Origin: Megaustenia siamemsis
Lineage: Eukaryota; Mollusca; Gastropoda; Stylommatophora; Ariophantidae
Direction of reading: 5' to 3'
Assembly: GCA_032433765.1 (NCBI GenBank)
Contig: JAVIAB010000102.1
Location: 8,685,521 to 8,749,520 of the forward strand
DNA length: 64,000 nt
Below the pieces are notes generated by a model. It saw only the letters and a list, made by a program, of their open reading frames with translations. It did no database searches and was not told the DNA's origin. The translations under genes were made by a program, and so were the position numbers. Positions 55,170 through 64,000 of the stretch are shown piece by piece (position 1 is the first letter of the stretch; every line of letters begins with the position of its first letter).

Positions 55170-56355
55170 ATTAGAATTTGAACCTTATATAAATTCTTAT
55201 TAAGTTATAGTTAGAGTATAATAAATAGAGAAACCTTTCTTTAAAAGTTAAGATAGAATAATTGTAGTGCAAGATAAAAAAAAAAAAAAACTGTTTTCTT
55301 TGTTAAAAAATAAACACACACAGTATGTTAATTTAATTATTAATTCTTTGTTTTTATACAGTTTCTCATAATCATATTTGGTTTGACAATCACACAGTGG
55401 ATTGATTAAGGACAGCATTATTAAAAATTTAAAATAAAATAAAAGGTGTTCCATGTGGAGTTTACTGAGAGCTGGAGAAATTAAAACAGGATATAATACA
55501 AACTGTTAAATTTAAGTTTTAAGCTTCCCCATATATGTGTGGAATTAACAGCCTGTTCTCTATTACATTAAATTGACAGTTTAAAAGATGAAAGAGTTTA
55601 AATACATGGGAACAATGTTAACACTAACATTAATTAAATATAAATATATATACATAAATATACTTAATAAATATTAGCAATATATATGTGTGTATGTATG
55701 TCTGTCTCTCTGATAGCGATTGCCAGCAAACTATATGTAATGTTGCTATTGTTGTCTTGCAGGTTTTGCCCTCTTCTTGGGTAGGTACAATCCATTTAGC
55801 AGCAGCCCAAGTCTTTCAGGTTATATTAGACCGTAATTGTCCTCCAAAATTAAAAGTGTAAGTCACTTTTGCTTCATAAATTGAACATATGTGTAATTGT
55901 TGTTGTCTTCTTGGATTTCCAGTTCTATGGCCGCTGTTTGTTGCCAGTAAATGTTCTATTTATTCTTTGATCTTTGCTGTCAACGTTTATGCACTCTACA
56001 ACTTTTATTATTTCTTGTGCTTTACTTTATCAAATGTTTAGGTATAATCTATAAAACATAGGTATAGATCTTTTTAGATGGTTTTTAAAAGTATTATTTT
56101 CTTTGGTTATTATATGAAGTCACTGCAAATTAAATTTTTCTTTAAGTTATTGTTCATAGGGCTAATTGCTTTAACCTAAAGGATAGTTCATAATATTCTG
56201 TAAAATATTAATCATTAGACATGTTTAGCAATGCATATAGATTTAAATTTATGCAATAAATAAATAAATATGCTTTTAAATGTTTATGCTAATTATAGGA
56301 AATTAATTTGTTTTAAATGGTAGCAATTTACATTTGTACAGTATGCATAAAATTG
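55170..56355. other. No confident gene; decayed LINE RT near 55960-56075
   Basis: AT-rich with several A and T runs. The segment tttgctgtcaacgtttatgc to about 56075 resembles the LINE RT sequence at 57008-57112 (minus strand; motif 3 region) and is a short, decayed copy. 56165-56360 carries the fourth 180-bp AT-rich repeat. A stretch near 55760-55860 is less AT-rich but could not be assigned. Confidence 0.4.
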
Positions 56356-56359
56356 GACT

Positions 56360-57370
56360 GCCATTCCACTCTATTTCTTGCTTTGATGGTGCAGGTTTTC
56401 ATTGACTTGTCCATATTTTGATGTTACTCGTCCATGTTAGTCTTGGTCTGCCTGTGTCTCATTTACCTTGTATTTTCCCTTCCAATATTACTTTTAGTAG
56501 GCCGCTGTGTCTTTTAACATGCCCCAAAAGTTTCATTTGTCTTGTCTTAATTGTATTTAGTAGTTCTCTTTTAATTTTTAGTTGTTTAAAACCTCATCAT
56601 TTGTTTTCTTTTCTTTCCATCCAATTCTACCTATTCTTCTATAAATCCACATTTCAAAGGCTTCAATTTTCTGTTCTGTTTTCTTGTCTAATGTCCATGT
56701 TTCTGCACCATACAGGGATATTGAGAAGATGTAACATTTTGCTATTCTTAGCTTCAAACCTACTGTTATTTGTTTGATGTTAGTATATTTTTCATGGCAT
56801 TAAAATTACTTTTTGCCATACCTATTCTTTTGCTTATTTCAATTGTACATTTTCCATCATTGGTTATAGTATGTCCAAGGTAGTTGTAGCTCTGAACTGT
56901 CTCCAGATGTATTCCTTCAACTGTGATATTTATTTGTAGGTCTTGAGAATTTCTTTGTTTAGGATCATAGTTTTAGTCTCTAATATTACAAATAATAATA
57001 ATTACCTTAAGTTACTAATCTTTGCTGTTAATTTTTACACGTTCTAAAATTTTGATTATTTCATGGTGCTTTACTTTATCAAATGCTTTGTTATAGTCTA
57101 TGAAACATAGATCTGTTTTCACCTCTGTGGCCCTTTCTATTAAAGATCTAATGATGTATATGGCATTGTTCATACATTTACCTCCATCAAAATCACACTT
57201 TGACTGATTTTGTTTCGCACTCTTCGCATGATGATTCCTAGTAGTATCTTAGATGTGTGACTCATAAGGCTTATTGCGTGATGATAATCACATTCAATCA
57301 CACCAGATTTCTTTGGTAAGGCTATGAATATTGATTTTAATAGGCCATCTGGTATATTTCACCTGTTATA
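56360..57370 (-). pseudogene. LINE RT and C-terminus, YLGHTIT family, copy 3
   Basis: From 57370 downward the minus strand reads LKSIFIALPKKSGVIECDYH and ISLMSHTSKILLGIIMRRVR (RT motifs 0-2) and a broken motif 3 near 57090. After an AT spacer at about 56990 it reads NYLGHTITNDGKCTIEI, KSNFNAMKNILTS and GAETWTLDKKTEQKIEAFE. It lies just upstream of the FBXL7-like exon and is antisense to that gene. Confidence 0.7.
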
Positions 57371-57450
57371 GATTTGCATTTACCTGGAACATAAAATAAA
57401 TAGTTATTCAGTGTATTGGTTTAACTGTTTAATAACGTGTTTTCTTTGTA

Positions 57451-57700
57451 ATTTTAATTAAAGCCTCTTTATGTCAGGTTATTAAACAATAAAAACATGT
57501 AATTTTAATTAAAGCCTCTTTATGTCAGGTTATTAAACAATAAAAACGTGTAATTTTAATTAAAGCCTCTTTATGCCAGGTTATTAAACAATAAAAACGT
57601 GTAATTTTAATTAAAGCCTCTTTATGTCAGGTTATTAAACAATAAAAACGTGTAATTTTAATTAAAGCCTCTTTATGCCAGGTTATTAAACAATGAAACA
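57451..57700. repeat. 51-bp minisatellite, about five units, abutting a splice acceptor
   Basis: The unit runs aattttaattaaagcctctt, tatgtcaggttattaaacaa, taaaaacgtgt. The last unit merges into caatgaaacaattatttctt and caacag, the acceptor of the FBXL7-like exon at 57717. Each unit holds a ttattaaac sequence that resembles a branch-point context, so several potential branch points lie ahead of this exon. Confidence 0.8.
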
Positions 57701-57716
57701 ATTATTTCTTCAACAG

Positions 57717-57826
57717 GCTTATGTGAACTGAGACTGAGTGATTGCAAAAGTGTGACTGATCTAGGCATGCAGGAGCGGCCAAATTACGTGAGACTATGTT
57801 ACATCAGTGTGGCCAAATGTAAAAAG
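57717..57826 (+). CDS. FBXL7: FBXL7-like F-box/LRR protein, penultimate exon
   Basis: The 110-nt exon is bounded by ttcttcaacag (AG 57715-57716) and gtaatg (GT 57827-57828). It starts in codon position 2 and ends in phase 0. It reads LCELRLSDCKSVTDLGM and YVRLCYISVAKCKK, two Cys-containing leucine-rich repeats that line up with the SDC-FVSDFGL and YLSIAHC repeats of FBXL7. It is about one residue shorter than vertebrate FBXL7 around the QERPNYV part. FBXL7 is the substrate receptor of an SCF ubiquitin ligase. The F-box and earlier repeats must lie upstream and were not found here. The name rests on motif recall. Confidence 0.75.
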
Positions 57827-58286
57827 GTAATGGAGGATTATACATTCTAATGCCTCTTTATTTTTAAAATTGTGGGGTATTGGGAAAAGTATGTTAGTAC
57901 TCATAAATTTCCATGACTGTCTTACCTCTAATGCCGTGCAGTGCTATCAGATGCCACACAGGGATTTTGGTGTACCTTGTCATATGTCCTTATTCTGGCC
58001 GAGCTTCTCAATCTTCACTAAAATTCTACCTTACTCAACTTTGAAGAAAAGTATAAACCCAAGGTAGTATAGCAATTATTGAAAAGACACCGCCTTGAAG
58101 AAACCACTAGTCCTGAATTTAATGTGAGTAAACAGCCATCTTGTACCAGCTCACCAACCACCTGCATCTACAAGTTTAGCAGCCAAATAATTGTAATAAA
58201 AAATGTTGATCTACCTATAATGTGTGTTATGCTATTTTTATCGCCGCAAACATTTGTACTCAGATTTTTTTTCTTTAAAATGATTT

Positions 58287-59048
58287 ATGAAACAATAGAA
58301 GACCTACAAGAACACTTAAACAAACTCAACATCTTAGGAACAAAATACAACATGAAAATCAACATCAACAAAACAGAAGTCATGAATGTCGCCAAAAATA
58401 AACAGAACATCAACATAACTATAGAAGGCAGACAACTAAAACAAGTAGAGGAATTCAAATACCTAGGAAGTCTAATGACAAACGACAATTCCCAAACAGC
58501 AGAGATAGAATCAAGATGCAACAAAGCTTGTCAAATCATCGGACAGTTATCACCACTATTATCCAACAAGGAAATAACTCTGGAGGCAAAACGAGCACTA
58601 TACAATAAAATCTTCATTCCAACGTTGTGCTACCAATGCCAGACCTGGACCCTAGATGCAAGAACAATAAGAAAAATAACCTCTACAGAGATGAAATGTG
58701 TTAGACGAATGACAGGAAACAGTCTGAGAGATAAGATCAGAAATGAAGAACTGAGAAAAAAGCTAGGAATAGCCCCAGCCATAGAATATATAAGGAAACA
58801 ACAGATAAAATGGTTCGGCCACGTGACAAGGCAGAAAGAACAAAACACAACACAACGAGCCTTCAACAAACGTTGTGAGAACAACAGACCCAAGGGTCGA
58901 CCACGAAAAAGATGGATCGATGGAATATTAGAAGCACTAGGAAACATAACAGCAGCAGAGGCGAACAGAAGAGCAAAAGACCGCAAATTATATCTCCCCT
59001 CGACGCTGAAAGGCAGATGAGGAAGGAAAGCAGAAGAAGTAGAAGAAG
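58287..59048 (+). pseudogene. 5'-truncated LINE copy in the FBXL7-like intron
   Basis: It is nearly identical to 15151-15930 (opposite strand). From 58287 it is open: ETIEDLQEHLNKLNILGTK, VEEFKYLGSLMTND, CYQCQTWTLDARTI, QQIKWFGHVTRQ, RPKGRPRKRWIDGILEALG, ending LPSTLKGR at 59020, with an (AGAAG)-rich tail. It begins just after the FADD box. In the shared 212-residue part only three residues differ (Lys/Thr, Arg/Ser, Arg/Ser). It has the same orientation as the host gene. Confidence 0.85.
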
Positions 59049-59740
59049 ATTGATTTATTACATTAACCCAAAAAGTACAGTATAGACTAATATTTTTTCT
59101 CTGCTTTCGCCACCATTCACCTAAGGCGAAGACCCTATAGCCTATGAACTGAATTTTGCATGTTAATTCATTTTACCTTGGCAGTCATGTGCACAGGGGC
59201 CCCTCGCCACCCAGGCAGATAACTCCATCTTCTGAGGTACTCATATTTTTTCTGTTGAAGTGTAATTGACGTTTCAAGCCGGACCTCACTGTTGAGACCA
59301 GGGTGGTTGCTGCAGAGAGAAATCACAAATAAAAATCCTAACTGGTGCAGTGGGATTTAAACTCACAACCTCTCTGTCTTGAGACTAGCGTAACTTGAGA
59401 TTGAAAACTTCCTCTTCAAGCACATTCCACAGAGAATTGTGAATTGTTTTAGGCTCAAAACTTTCCACTGTGAGAATTTCAATCACAGCTTATAGCTTCT
59501 GACATGTATTCAGTGCATCCACCATTTTGATAACTAACACAAGGAAGCATGTGACACCAGACTGTGGAAATTTTTTTTTTTGGCAGAGCACAAAAAAAAA
59601 AAAAAAATCTTTACATTGGAAACAATACATTTGATAAAACTTTTGCAGTGCAGATAGACTTTCACAGCATATCAGTTTAAAATTGTTTCTTTAGAGAGTT
59701 AAGTATACATTTTATATGACATTTTCATTTGTCATTCATT
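59049..59740. other. Intron sequence, no gene recognised
   Basis: Part of the FBXL7-like intron. It contains T and A homopolymers near 59571-59581 and 59592-59607 and a direct gtgcag-type spacer. No coding frame or repeat family was identified. Confidence 0.45.
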
Positions 59741-59743
59741 CAT

Positions 59744-60650
59744 TTATTGAGTGCTGTCTCCGCATCCAAAGTTGGCTATCATGGAGCACCTTTCTGCTCT
59801 GTCTCTTGCTTCGATGATGCAGATTATCATAGGCTGATTTGTCCATCTTTTGATGTTACTCGTCCATATTAGCCTTGGTCTACCTCTGCCTCTTTTACAT
59901 TGCATTTTCCCTCCCAAGATTACTTTTAGTGGGCTACTGTGTCTTTTAACATGGCCCAAAAATCTCATTTGTTGTGTGTGAATTGTGTTTAGTAGTTCTC
60001 TTTTCATTTTTAGTTGTTTTAAGACTTCATTTGTTTTCTTTTCTTTCCTTCCAATTCTTCCTATTCTTCTATAAATCCATATCTCAAAAAAGCTTCAATT
60101 TTCTGTTCTGTTTTCTTGTCTAATTTCCATGTTTCTGCACCATACAGGAATGTTGAAAAGATATAATAATTTGCTATTCTTTGTTTTAGCCCTGGCTTTA
60201 TTTATTTTGATGTTAGTATATTTTTCATGGCATTAACTCTTTCCATACATTTCGCCGCTCTGTGCATCACGCTAATTTCGGCCACGTACATTTCGCCACA
60301 TATTGTGTCACTCTCAATTTGATTAGTGTAAACCGTCATCAAACCATATTCTTTTTACATGTCTTGTATCATGTTGGTATTGGTGAAATATAATACCTTG
60401 TTCAATTATCTACAAATTCATATATAATATGTTATGTGTTAGATAAATATAAATATGTTGGTTGATGCTTAAACCCATGAAAAAATTTGTCTCAGAAATC
60501 TCTTCCATTGCATCGATAAAAATCTTCTGTTCGGAAAGTGTTAAAATTACTTTTTTGCCATTCCTATTTTTTTTTTTTATTTTAGTTGTACATTTCCATC
60601 ACTGGTTATAGTATGTCCAAAGTAGTTGTAGTTCTGAACTGTCTTTAGGT
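59744..60650 (-). pseudogene. LINE C-terminus, YLGHTIT family, copy 4, with nested MITE
   Basis: The minus strand from 60650 gives the YLGHTIT-region remnant and KSNFNTMK equivalents. It is interrupted by a 304-bp insertion at 60237, then resumes with ITKIKPGLKQRIANYYI. It then reads KKTEQKIEAFLRYGFIEE-like sequence and, from 60007, LLNTIHTQQMRFLGHVKRHS, KRGRGRPRLIWTSNIKRW and IEARDRAERCSMIAN. It ends with an (AATG)n tail near 59735-59750. It is antisense within the FBXL7-like intron. Confidence 0.75.
60237..60540. mobile_element. piggyBac-like MITE, 304 bp, TTAA target duplication
   Basis: TTAA lies at 60233-60236 and 60541-60544. The ends are ctctttccataca on the left and, in complement, cactttccgaaca on the right: imperfect 13-bp inverted repeats beginning C-n-CTTTCC, the style of piggyBac termini. 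Uninterrupted versions of the host LINE (catggcattaaaattacttt) are at about 56793-56812 and, with one substitution, at 28323-28342. They confirm the exact insertion. There is no transposase, so it is non-autonomous. Confidence 0.8.
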
Positions 60651-60983
60651 AGTGCAGCATTGATGCTGGCCATGACGTTATATAAAAGTCATGATGGTCA
60701 TAAAAAATATAATCACTAACACCATTATTCCTGCATAGATCAAAAGGGATGATGAGTTTAATTTATACATGTTAACTATTGTTGTTATGTTTATGTACAA
60801 TGTTTAAATATTTACAGAAGCATATTATAATTGTTGACATATATTTATATATCTGTCATTGTTTTTAATTATTTACGCATTTTGGAAAGTATGTTAGTAC
60901 TATTTACAAACATTTACATATATAATTGCTCGCAAAAGCCTGCCTGTTATAAACTTTTTACAAATTTTTCCATGTTTACCAAG

Positions 60984-61367
60984 GTGTCAGACCAAGGGGT
61001 CATCCACATTACTAAGAACTACAGCAAGCTATGCAACCTCAGGTTTCAGGGCTGTGAGGCTATCTCATACACTGGCTTAGATTTTCTGGCACAGAACTGC
61101 TCAAGACTTCGCTCGTTGGACATAGGTAAATGTGACATAACTGATGGACTGTATGCCTTATCTATGCACTGTCCAAATCTATATAAACTTTGGAATGAAG
61201 TCATGTAATGCGACAATAAACAAAGGAATAGTGATGATTGCTTATAGGTGCTCTTCATTTCAGCAGTTGCATGTCCAGGATTGTTGTCTGTCCCTGATGC
61301 ATATGCTATGGTTAGAAAGTACTGCAAGAGAGCCATCACAGAACACACAAATCCAGTAATTCGATAA
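60984..61367 (+). CDS. FBXL7: FBXL7-like F-box/LRR protein, last exon (two single-base shifts)
   Basis: The acceptor is tttaccaag (AG 60982-60983) and the phase matches the previous exon (CKK joined to VSDQG). It reads VSDQGVIHITKNYSKLCNLR, GCEAISYTGLDFLAQNC, LRSLDIGKCDITDGL, HCPNLYKL. One extra base near 61193-61196 then shifts to MKSCNATINKGIVMIAYRC and QLHVQDC. One missing base near 61295 restores the frame to YCKRAITEHTNPVIR and stop 61365-61367. The C-terminal CKR-I-EHTNP signature is specific to FBXL7. The two shifts cancel, so they could be assembly errors, or the copy could be a recent pseudogene. The intron is 3,157 bp. Confidence 0.8.
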
Positions 61368-61429
61368 AGCAGCTTTTTATACTAATTTTGTTCTTTTGAG
61401 TTGTGTCCACATTTTGTAATAGTTGAGTA

Positions 61430-61640
61430 ACAGTCTGAGAGATAAAATTAGAAGTGAAGAATTAAGAAAAAAGCTAGAAATAATTTCTGCCATTGAATAG
61501 ATAAAGAAACAATTATAAAAACGTTTGTTCCTTGTGTTGTGGTAACACTTATCAATATATGATTCAATGAGCCATCAATAAATCTATGAGAACACAGACC
61601 AGAGGCCTGACCATGAAAGAGATTGAATTTTAGTAACGCT
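61430..61640 (+). pseudogene. Decayed LINE fragment just 3' of the FBXL7-like stop
   Basis: The stretch agtctgagagataaaattag through gaagaattaagaaaaaagct matches the NSLRDKIRNEELRKKL segment of the LINE at 58.7 kb. Further blocks (tgagaacacagaccagaggc, accatgaaagagattg) match its NNRPKGRPRKRW part. Identity is far lower than between the two young copies. It may lie in the 3' UTR of the host gene. Confidence 0.65.
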
Positions 61641-62330
61641 ATGAAACGAGGTAGGGGAGGTCAAGAGAACATAGACCGCCAGTTGTAGTTGTAAGTCAAA
61701 GGCCCTGGTATCATTGCAAACAAATTTAAATACATAAGTGCTCAACCGCCCATGCCAGTGGAATCATCTGAATTAACATCTCATCTCATAGAAGGATCCA
61801 AACAAAGAAAGGCAGCTGCAGTCCCCCTCATAGCAGCCACAGCACATGCCAAAAGATATAAGGTGCAGCCGCACTGAAAGTGAATACAGCCGAACTGTCC
61901 TTCGTCATATGATATCATTCATTGTAAGTATCATAATATTGAAACATGATTCAGATGAAAACTACAGCTTAGTGTGCACAGCTTACAGTGTACACTAAAC
62001 TCAATATTTCTGGCATCAAGCTGGACTTGGAATTTGAGGAAACTGCAACAGGGAACGCTTTTCAAACAGAGCCTCAACAGTTTTGCCACCTATCTGCCAT
62101 ATTGACCGGAAGTCCTGATTTGGCATTGTAAGATCTTCTAAAAATAATCATTTTAAGTAATTCATTTCACAAAGTAAGATCATCAAAGAAATAATCAACA
62201 CTTTAAACGTGAGTAGCAAAAATGTCATAAAAGTATATAAGATGTACCGGCAACAGAAAACAGTCATGAGAAATGGAAACCAGGAATGTTTCAACAAATA
62301 AAACAATGTGTTAGGTAAGTGTATGTGCTC
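61641..62330. other. No gene recognised
   Basis: Mixed-composition sequence downstream of the FBXL7-like gene. No conserved domain or terminal repeat was seen. It could include the gene's 3' UTR and flank; a tttcaacaaataaaac stretch at 62289-62304 has an aataaa hexamer. Confidence 0.35.
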
Positions 62331-62332
62331 TT

Positions 62333-62905
62333 CTATCTATCTATCTATTGACCTTTCGAGCCGTAACCGGCCCATAGGGCGTAGACCAAGATACACCTTC
62401 TCCTATATGAATTTTTGTTCTAGCAGTTTTCTTTTAGAGATATTTTATCAAATCTCGCCATCTGTCTCTGTTCTGTGCAAGCAGTTCTATCTCATTGAGG
62501 GAGCCGATTCCTGCTGCTCTTGCCTCTCTCATCAATGTTCTTCTCAGTGTCTCCCTGGGTCTTCCTCTTTTTCTTTACCTGTTGTTTCCCATATGAGGGC
62601 TTGCTTTGCTATTCGATTATTATCTCTTCTCATCACATGTCCAACGTATGACCATCGTCTTTTCTTTATTACTGAAGATATTAGTGGTTGATTGGCGATT
62701 TCTCTAATTTCCTCGTTTGTTTTGAATTCGTTCCATTCTATACCAAGTATTTTCCTTAGACATTTATTTTCGAATGCGTTCAACTTTGTTTCTATATCTC
62801 TTGTTGTTTTCCAGCTTTCACACGCATACGTAAGGGTTGATAGTACATTTGATTTGAATAGCCTAAGTTTTGTGTTTGTGCTAATGAGTTTAAATGGGTT
62901 AATGA
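62333..62905 (-). pseudogene. LINE 3' end, gctcgaaaggt family, copy 4
   Basis: The minus strand from about 62900 reads a STNTKLRLFKSNVLSTLTYA-type block, NAFENKCLRKILGIEWNEFK, RRWSYVGHVMRRDNNRIA, and, after a frame change near 62575, RPRETLRRTLMREARAAGI and LLAQNRDRWRDLI. It ends with the shared 3' terminus and (TAGA)n at 62333-62348. It is almost identical to the copies at 26.4 and 54.6 kb over their common length. Confidence 0.8.
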
Positions 62906-63049
62906 ATATAAATTGCTGTGGACAATGTTAATTTGATGCATGGATGTGAATTGTGGACAATCGGACAGCAGAAAAGAAAATTGTAAGAGGTGACAATAAT
63001 GTGGTTTTACAGAAGAATGTGGAGAATACCATGGACAGCTAGGAACGAG

Positions 63050-63705
63050 CAATGAGGCTGTTCTAAAAGAGCAATGAGGATGTTCTGAAAGAGTAATGAA
63101 GTTGTTCTGAAAGAGCAATGAGGATGTTCTGAAAGAGTAATGAAGTTGTTTTAAAAGAGTAACGAGAGTATTCTAATAAGGTAACATGGATATTCCAAAA
63201 GAGTAATGAGGATATTCTAAAAGGGTCACACGGATATTCCAAAAGAGTAATTAGGATATTCTAAAAGAGTAACGAGAGTATTCTAAAAGGGTAACAGGGA
63301 TATTCCAAAACAGTAATGAGGATATTCCAAAAGAGTAACGAGAGTATTCTAAAAGGGTAACAGGGATATTCCAAAACAGTAATGAGGATATTCCAAAAGA
63401 GTAATGAAGATGTTCTAAGAGAGTAAAGGGGATGATCTAAAAGAGTAATGAGGGTATTTTAAAAGAGTAATCAGGATGTTTTAAAAGAGTTATCAGGATG
63501 TTTTAAAAGAGTAATTAGGAGGTTTTAAAAGAGTAATTAGGAGGTTTTAAAAGAGTAATTAGGAGGTTTTAAAAGAGTAATCAGGATGTTCTAAAAGAGT
63601 AATCATGATGTTCTAAAAGAGTAATCAGGATGTTCTAAAAGAGTAATCATGATGTTCTAAAAGAGTAATTATGATGTTCTAAAATAGTAATATGATGTTC
63701 TAAAA
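63050..63705. repeat. 22-bp minisatellite from LINE coding sequence, about 30 units
   Basis: The unit is aaaagagtaatcaggatgttct with many substitutions (gaggatattcc, gagagtattcta). It corresponds to the SNEDVLKE codons of the LINE in which it sits. Divergence between units is higher than in the 49-bp or 72-bp arrays, so it is probably older. Confidence 0.85.
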
Positions 63706-63787
63706 GAGGCCAAATCATAAACAAAAGCTAATTTCCAACATCAGGAGACATTCTTCACTTGGAGTCATGACAGGAGATAGGAACAAC

Positions 63788-64000
63788 TGGGATATTTTGT
63801 GACAACTGGGGTATTTTGTGAGAGCTGTGATTTGTTTTTGTGACAACTGAGATATTTTGTGACAGCTAAGATATTTTGTGGCAGGTGAGATATTTTTTGA
63901 CTGCTATAATAGTTTGTTACAGCTGTGACATTTTGTAACAATAGAGATATTTTGTGACAGCTGTGATATTTTGTGACAGCTGGGAAATTGTGTTACAGCT
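63788..64000. repeat. 19-bp minisatellite, continues past the window edge
   Basis: The unit is gatattttgtgacagctgt, degenerate, with about 11 units visible. It starts from the LINE codons for GYFVTTG (gggatattttgtgacaactg). It is truncated by the window end. Confidence 0.8.

Larger units (their letters stand above)
62930..64000 (+). pseudogene. LINE C-terminus disrupted by two minisatellites
   Basis: The + strand reads HGCELWTIGQQKRK and FYRRMWRIPWTARNEQ (62939-63055). It then enters a 22-bp array built on the next codons (SNEDVLKES). After the array, 63700-63800 reads DVLKEAK, then KANFQHQETFFTWSHDRR in a shifted frame, and EQLGYFVTTG. This is the order seen intact at 30160-30300 (SNEEVLREVKAK, FFGHVMRREQLEYIVTTG). 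A second, 19-bp array grows from the last of these motifs and runs off the window. Confidence 0.7.

Noticed and set aside
55738..55860. Possible upstream exon of the FBXL7-like gene (acceptor-like ttgtcttgcag)
   Set aside because: The translated sequence shows no LRR or F-box pattern and the frame does not connect to the exon at 57717.
60655..60745. Possible third SINE copy (atcactaacaccat)
   Set aside because: Only a short tail-like stretch matches. No A or B box and no target duplication were found.

Overview
The window is non-coding-rich, AT-rich nuclear DNA from an invertebrate animal. The recognisable non-LTR retrotransposon families, a tRNA-derived SINE, Tc1/mariner-, pogo- and piggyBac-type DNA transposons, and a spliced FBXL7-like F-box/leucine-rich-repeat gene all fit a metazoan. 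A lophotrochozoan such as a mollusc is my best guess, but the species cannot be proven from this sequence. There is no prokaryotic gene organisation, no rRNA and no intact tRNA gene. The only host gene I recognise is the 3' end of the FBXL7-like gene (two exons, 57717-57826 and 60984-61367, + strand). Nearly everything else is mobile DNA, its decay products, and tandem repeats.

Layout. 1-6.5 kb: a tandemly duplicated 1.5-kb segment carrying the RNase H end of an I/Jockey-type LINE, broken by a 1.55-kb insertion that itself holds a pogo/Tigger element. 6.5-9.1 kb: mariner and LINE fragments and a 110-bp repeat. 9.4-14.3 kb: Tx1/L1-type LINE fragments, a 27-bp array with a CRE palindrome in most units, and a 3-kb array of a 101-bp unit derived from a LINE endonuclease domain. 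15.2-18.1 kb: an almost complete but frameshifted LINE on the minus strand. 18.1-24.5 kb: two divergently oriented Tx1-like 3' ends, a 1.36-kb mariner element, and GGAT, 28/36-bp and 70-bp arrays. 24.8-33.2 kb: several LINE 3' ends, a SINE, and a second copy of the 20.2-24.5 kb segment that acts as an empty-site control for the mariner. 33.2-52.2 kb: three Tx1-like elements head to tail on the minus strand. Their ORF1 (CCHC-knuckle nucleic-acid binding protein) and ORF2 (endonuclease plus reverse transcriptase) are interrupted by 29-, 72-, 90- and 49-bp arrays; the 49-bp array alone covers about 9.1 kb (about 186 units). 52-57 kb: AT-rich repeats, LINE ends and a second SINE copy. 57.4-61.4 kb: the FBXL7-like exons, whose intron holds a young LINE copy, an older LINE and a piggyBac-like MITE. 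61.4-64 kb: more LINE ends, two of whose coding segments have turned into 22-bp and 19-bp arrays.

The most striking feature is a repeated pattern: at least eight tandem arrays in the window are amplified pieces of LINE coding sequence. They come from ORF1, the endonuclease, the RT C-terminus and the extreme C-terminus, in different elements, with unit sizes from 18 to 101 bp. Several insertions can be defined to the base because an unoccupied relative lies elsewhere in the same window.

All protein assignments rest on motif recognition by eye. LINE clade names (Tx1/L1-like, RTE/CR1-like, I/Jockey-like) are tentative. Many frameshifts lie in homopolymers and may be assembly errors rather than real decay.
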